6,046 nt of DNA from Dehalococcoidia bacterium SM23_28_2 (GTDB lineage: Bacteria; Chloroflexota; Dehalococcoidia; SM23-28-2), in the NCBI GenBank assembly GCA_001303545.1, contig LJUA01000101.1, positions 1 through 6,046 on the forward strand, written 5' to 3'. The position numbers and the translations under genes are program-made. The notes below the pieces were generated by a model. That model saw only the letters and a program-made list of their open reading frames with translations, was not told the origin of the DNA and made no database searches. This document shows, in pieces, positions 4,604 through 6,046 of this stretch (positions within the stretch are counted from its first letter, which is position 1; every line of letters starts with the position of its first letter).

Positions 4604-5914
4604 ATGCCGCGATACCACATCTGGACAGTGGGCTGCCAGATGAACGAGGCCGATTCGGCCAAGCTGGCGGCCGGCCTTCAGCGCCTGGGCTGGGAGGAGA
4701 CCCCTCGGCCCGAGGAGGCCGACCTCGTTGTCCTCAACACCTGCGTCGTCCGCCAGAAGGCCGAACAGCGGGGCGTCAGCAAGCTGGGAGCGCTGCGACA
4801 CCTGAAAGAGCGCTACGATGGCCGCCGTCCGAAGATCGCCGTCATGGGCTGCATGGTCGGCCTGCGCACGAACGGCCTGCAGGAGCGCTTCCCCTTCGTC
4901 GACGTCTTCGCCCGCCCGCAGGCGTTTGGCGACGTCCTGGCGGCTGTGATGCCCCAGGAGGACACGGGCGGCGAGTTCTGGCCGGAGACCTTCCCCCAGA
5001 CCCCTGGCCCCACGGCCTACGTGCCGGTGATCCACGGCTGCAACAAGTTCTGCACCTTCTGCATCGTCCCCTATCGCCGCGGCCGCGAGCGCAGCCTCCC
5101 CATCGCCGACGTGGCCCGCGAGGTGACCGCGCTGGTCTCCCGCGGCGTGAAGGAGGTGACTCTCCTGGGCCAGACGGTGGAGGCCTACGGCCACGACCTG
5201 CCCGACAGGCCCAGCCTGGCCGACCTCTTCCGCGCCGTCCACGACATCGACGGCCTGGAGCGCATCCGCTTCCTTACCTCCTACCCCAAGGACATGACCG
5301 ACGACATCATCCGGGCGGTGGCTGAGCTCCCCAAGGTGTGTGAGTACTTCAACATCCCCGTTCAGTCGGGCGACGACACGATCCTGGCCCGCATGCGTCG
5401 CGGCTACACGCTGAGCGAGTACAGGACCGTGGTGGACAAGATCCGCCGCTCGCTGCCCGCCGCCGCCATCACCACCGACGTTATCGTCGGCTTCTGCGGC
5501 GAGAGCGAAGAGCAGTTCCGCCGCAGCCACGACCTGCTGGCCGAGCTGCGCTTCGACAAGGTGCACGTGGCCGCCTACTCGCCGCGGCCGGGCACCATCG
5601 CCTGGCGCACACTGGCCGACGACGTGCCCCAGCAGGTGAAGATGGAGCGCTTGCAGACCATCGAGCGGCTACAGGAGGGCATCGCCGCCGACATCAACGC
5701 TCGCCTCCAGGGCACGCTGCAAGAGGTGCTCGTTGAGGGCGAGAAGAGCGGTAAGCTCAACGGCCGCACTCGCAGCGACAAGATCGTCCACTTCCAAGGG
5801 CAGGCACACCCCGGCGACCTGGTGAACGTGCGTATAGAGAAGACCAGCGCCTGGTCTCTTCAGGGCCAACAAGTGGCGCTGGCCAACCCCCTCAGTTCAA
5901 CCGATGGCCGCTAG
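4604..5914 (+). CDS. miaB: tRNA-2-methylthio-N6-(dimethylallyl)adenosine synthase MiaB
   Basis: This radical-SAM methylthiotransferase adds a methylthio group to i6A37 of tRNAs reading UNN codons, in the cytosol. The 436 residues contain three domains. The N-terminal UPF0004 domain has C11 in VGCQMNEADS, C47 in NTCVVRQKAE and C83 in MGCM, ligands of the auxiliary [4Fe-4S] cluster. The radical-SAM core has CNKFCTFC (C146, C150, C153) followed by IVPYRRGRERS, plus LLGQTVEAYG (187-196), FNIPVQSG (249-256) and DVIVGFCGE (292-300). A C-terminal TRAM domain spans about 370-425 for RNA binding. The motifs favour MiaB over MtaB or RimO. ATG 4604 is chosen because the protein begins naturally there (PRYHIWTVGCQMN); TTG 4598 in frame would add two residues. 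Neither has a Shine-Dalgarno: the preceding bases are the terminator T-tract. The tRNA-Ser(UGA) at 566 is a predicted substrate. Confidence 0.93.
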   Translation: MPRYHIWTVGCQMNEADSAKLAAGLQRLGWEETPRPEEADLVVLNTCVVRQKAEQRGVSKLGALRHLKERYDGRRPKIAVMGCMVGLRTNGLQERFPFVDVFARPQAFGDVLAAVMPQEDTGGEFWPETFPQTPGPTAYVPVIHGCNKFCTFCIVPYRRGRERSLPIADVAREVTALVSRGVKEVTLLGQTVEAYGHDLPDRPSLADLFRAVHDIDGLERIRFLTSYPKDMTDDIIRAVAELPKVCEYFNIPVQSGDDTILARMRRGYTLSEYRTVVDKIRRSLPAAAITTDVIVGFCGESEEQFRRSHDLLAELRFDKVHVAAYSPRPGTIAWRTLADDVPQQVKMERLQTIERLQEGIAADINARLQGTLQEVLVEGEKSGKLNGRTRSDKIVHFQGQAHPGDLVNVRIEKTSAWSLQGQQVALANPLSSTDGR

Positions 5915-6046
5915 CAAGAGCGCCCGCCCCACCTCGCCACGCCCGTCCGACGTCTCACCCGCCGTTGCCGTCATCGTCGTTATCCTCACCGTAGACGGCG
6001 GCGAGCTGCAGGTGCTCCTTATATCCCGCAGCGCCGAGCCCTGCCG
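5904..6046 (+). CDS. Nudix hydrolase-like protein, N-terminal fragment (3' end outside window)
   Basis: The frame is open from ATG 5904 to the window edge, giving 47 complete codons plus two bases. A polar, Pro/Ser/Arg-rich N-terminal tail of about 17 residues is followed by SPAVAVIVVILTVDGGELQV and LLISRSAEP. This resembles the first strands of Nudix proteins of the ADP-ribose pyrophosphatase/NrtR type ('vdvViltv.dg.LqvLLi.R...P'). The diagnostic GX5EX7REUXEEXGU box would lie beyond the window, so the family call is provisional. The start overlaps the end of miaB by 11 nt in another frame and has no clear ribosome binding site, which suggests translational coupling to miaB. No other in-frame ATG lies near the start of the conserved region. 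Confidence 0.6.
   Translation, partial: MAASKSARPTSPRPSDVSPAVAVIVVILTVDGGELQVLLISRSAEPC

Noticed and set aside
4508..5566. 352-codon open frame on the minus strand opposite miaB
   Set aside because: Its C-terminus GRDSNP is the antisense reading of the tRNA T-loop, a familiar artefact. The + strand encodes MiaB with all six cluster cysteines.

Overview
The window is GC-rich bacterial DNA with nearly every gene on the + strand. The third codon position is strongly G/C biased, which explains the long spurious antisense reading frames. The gene content is housekeeping: a DUF1786-type protein, a class II tRNA-Ser with an encoded CCA, succinyl-CoA synthetase genes split by an M24-family gene, an SRPBCC protein, and MiaB followed by a Nudix protein. 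The style and this combination suggest Chloroflexota, perhaps Dehalococcoidia. That placement is an inference from protein flavour and could be wrong. I see no CRISPR array, insertion sequence, phage gene or toxin-antitoxin pair.

Layout. Positions 1-480 hold the 3' part of a DUF1786-like gene. Next comes a clean sigma-70-type promoter (509-537), a perfect 7-bp leader hairpin (546-565) and tRNA-Ser(UGA) (566-657). Only 38 nt later starts sucC (696-1856), followed by a creatinase/aminopeptidase-P-fold gene (1889-3001), sucD (3033-3920) and a small SRPBCC gene starting at TTG (3932-4360). Gaps of 32, 31 and 11 nt, each with a Shine-Dalgarno-like sequence, point to one operon. No terminator is visible between the tRNA and sucC, so the tRNA promoter may also drive the operon.

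Positions 4361-4603 are non-coding but dense in signals: a second strong promoter (4395-4423), a tRNA-Ser(GCU)-like sequence that is perfect through the T-loop and then loses its 3' half, a further hairpin, and a rho-independent terminator ending about 11 nt before miaB. miaB (4604-5914) has no ribosome binding site and overlaps by 11 nt the start of a Nudix-type gene that runs off the window (5904-6046).

Functionally, SucC and SucD form the two subunits of the TCA-cycle ligase. MiaB acts on tRNAs carrying A36-A37-A38, which the tRNA-Ser(UGA) in this window has. The items most worth a second look are the M24 protein, which has lost expected metal ligands and sits between the two synthetase subunits, and the broken tRNA-Ser(GCU) unit with intact transcription signals.
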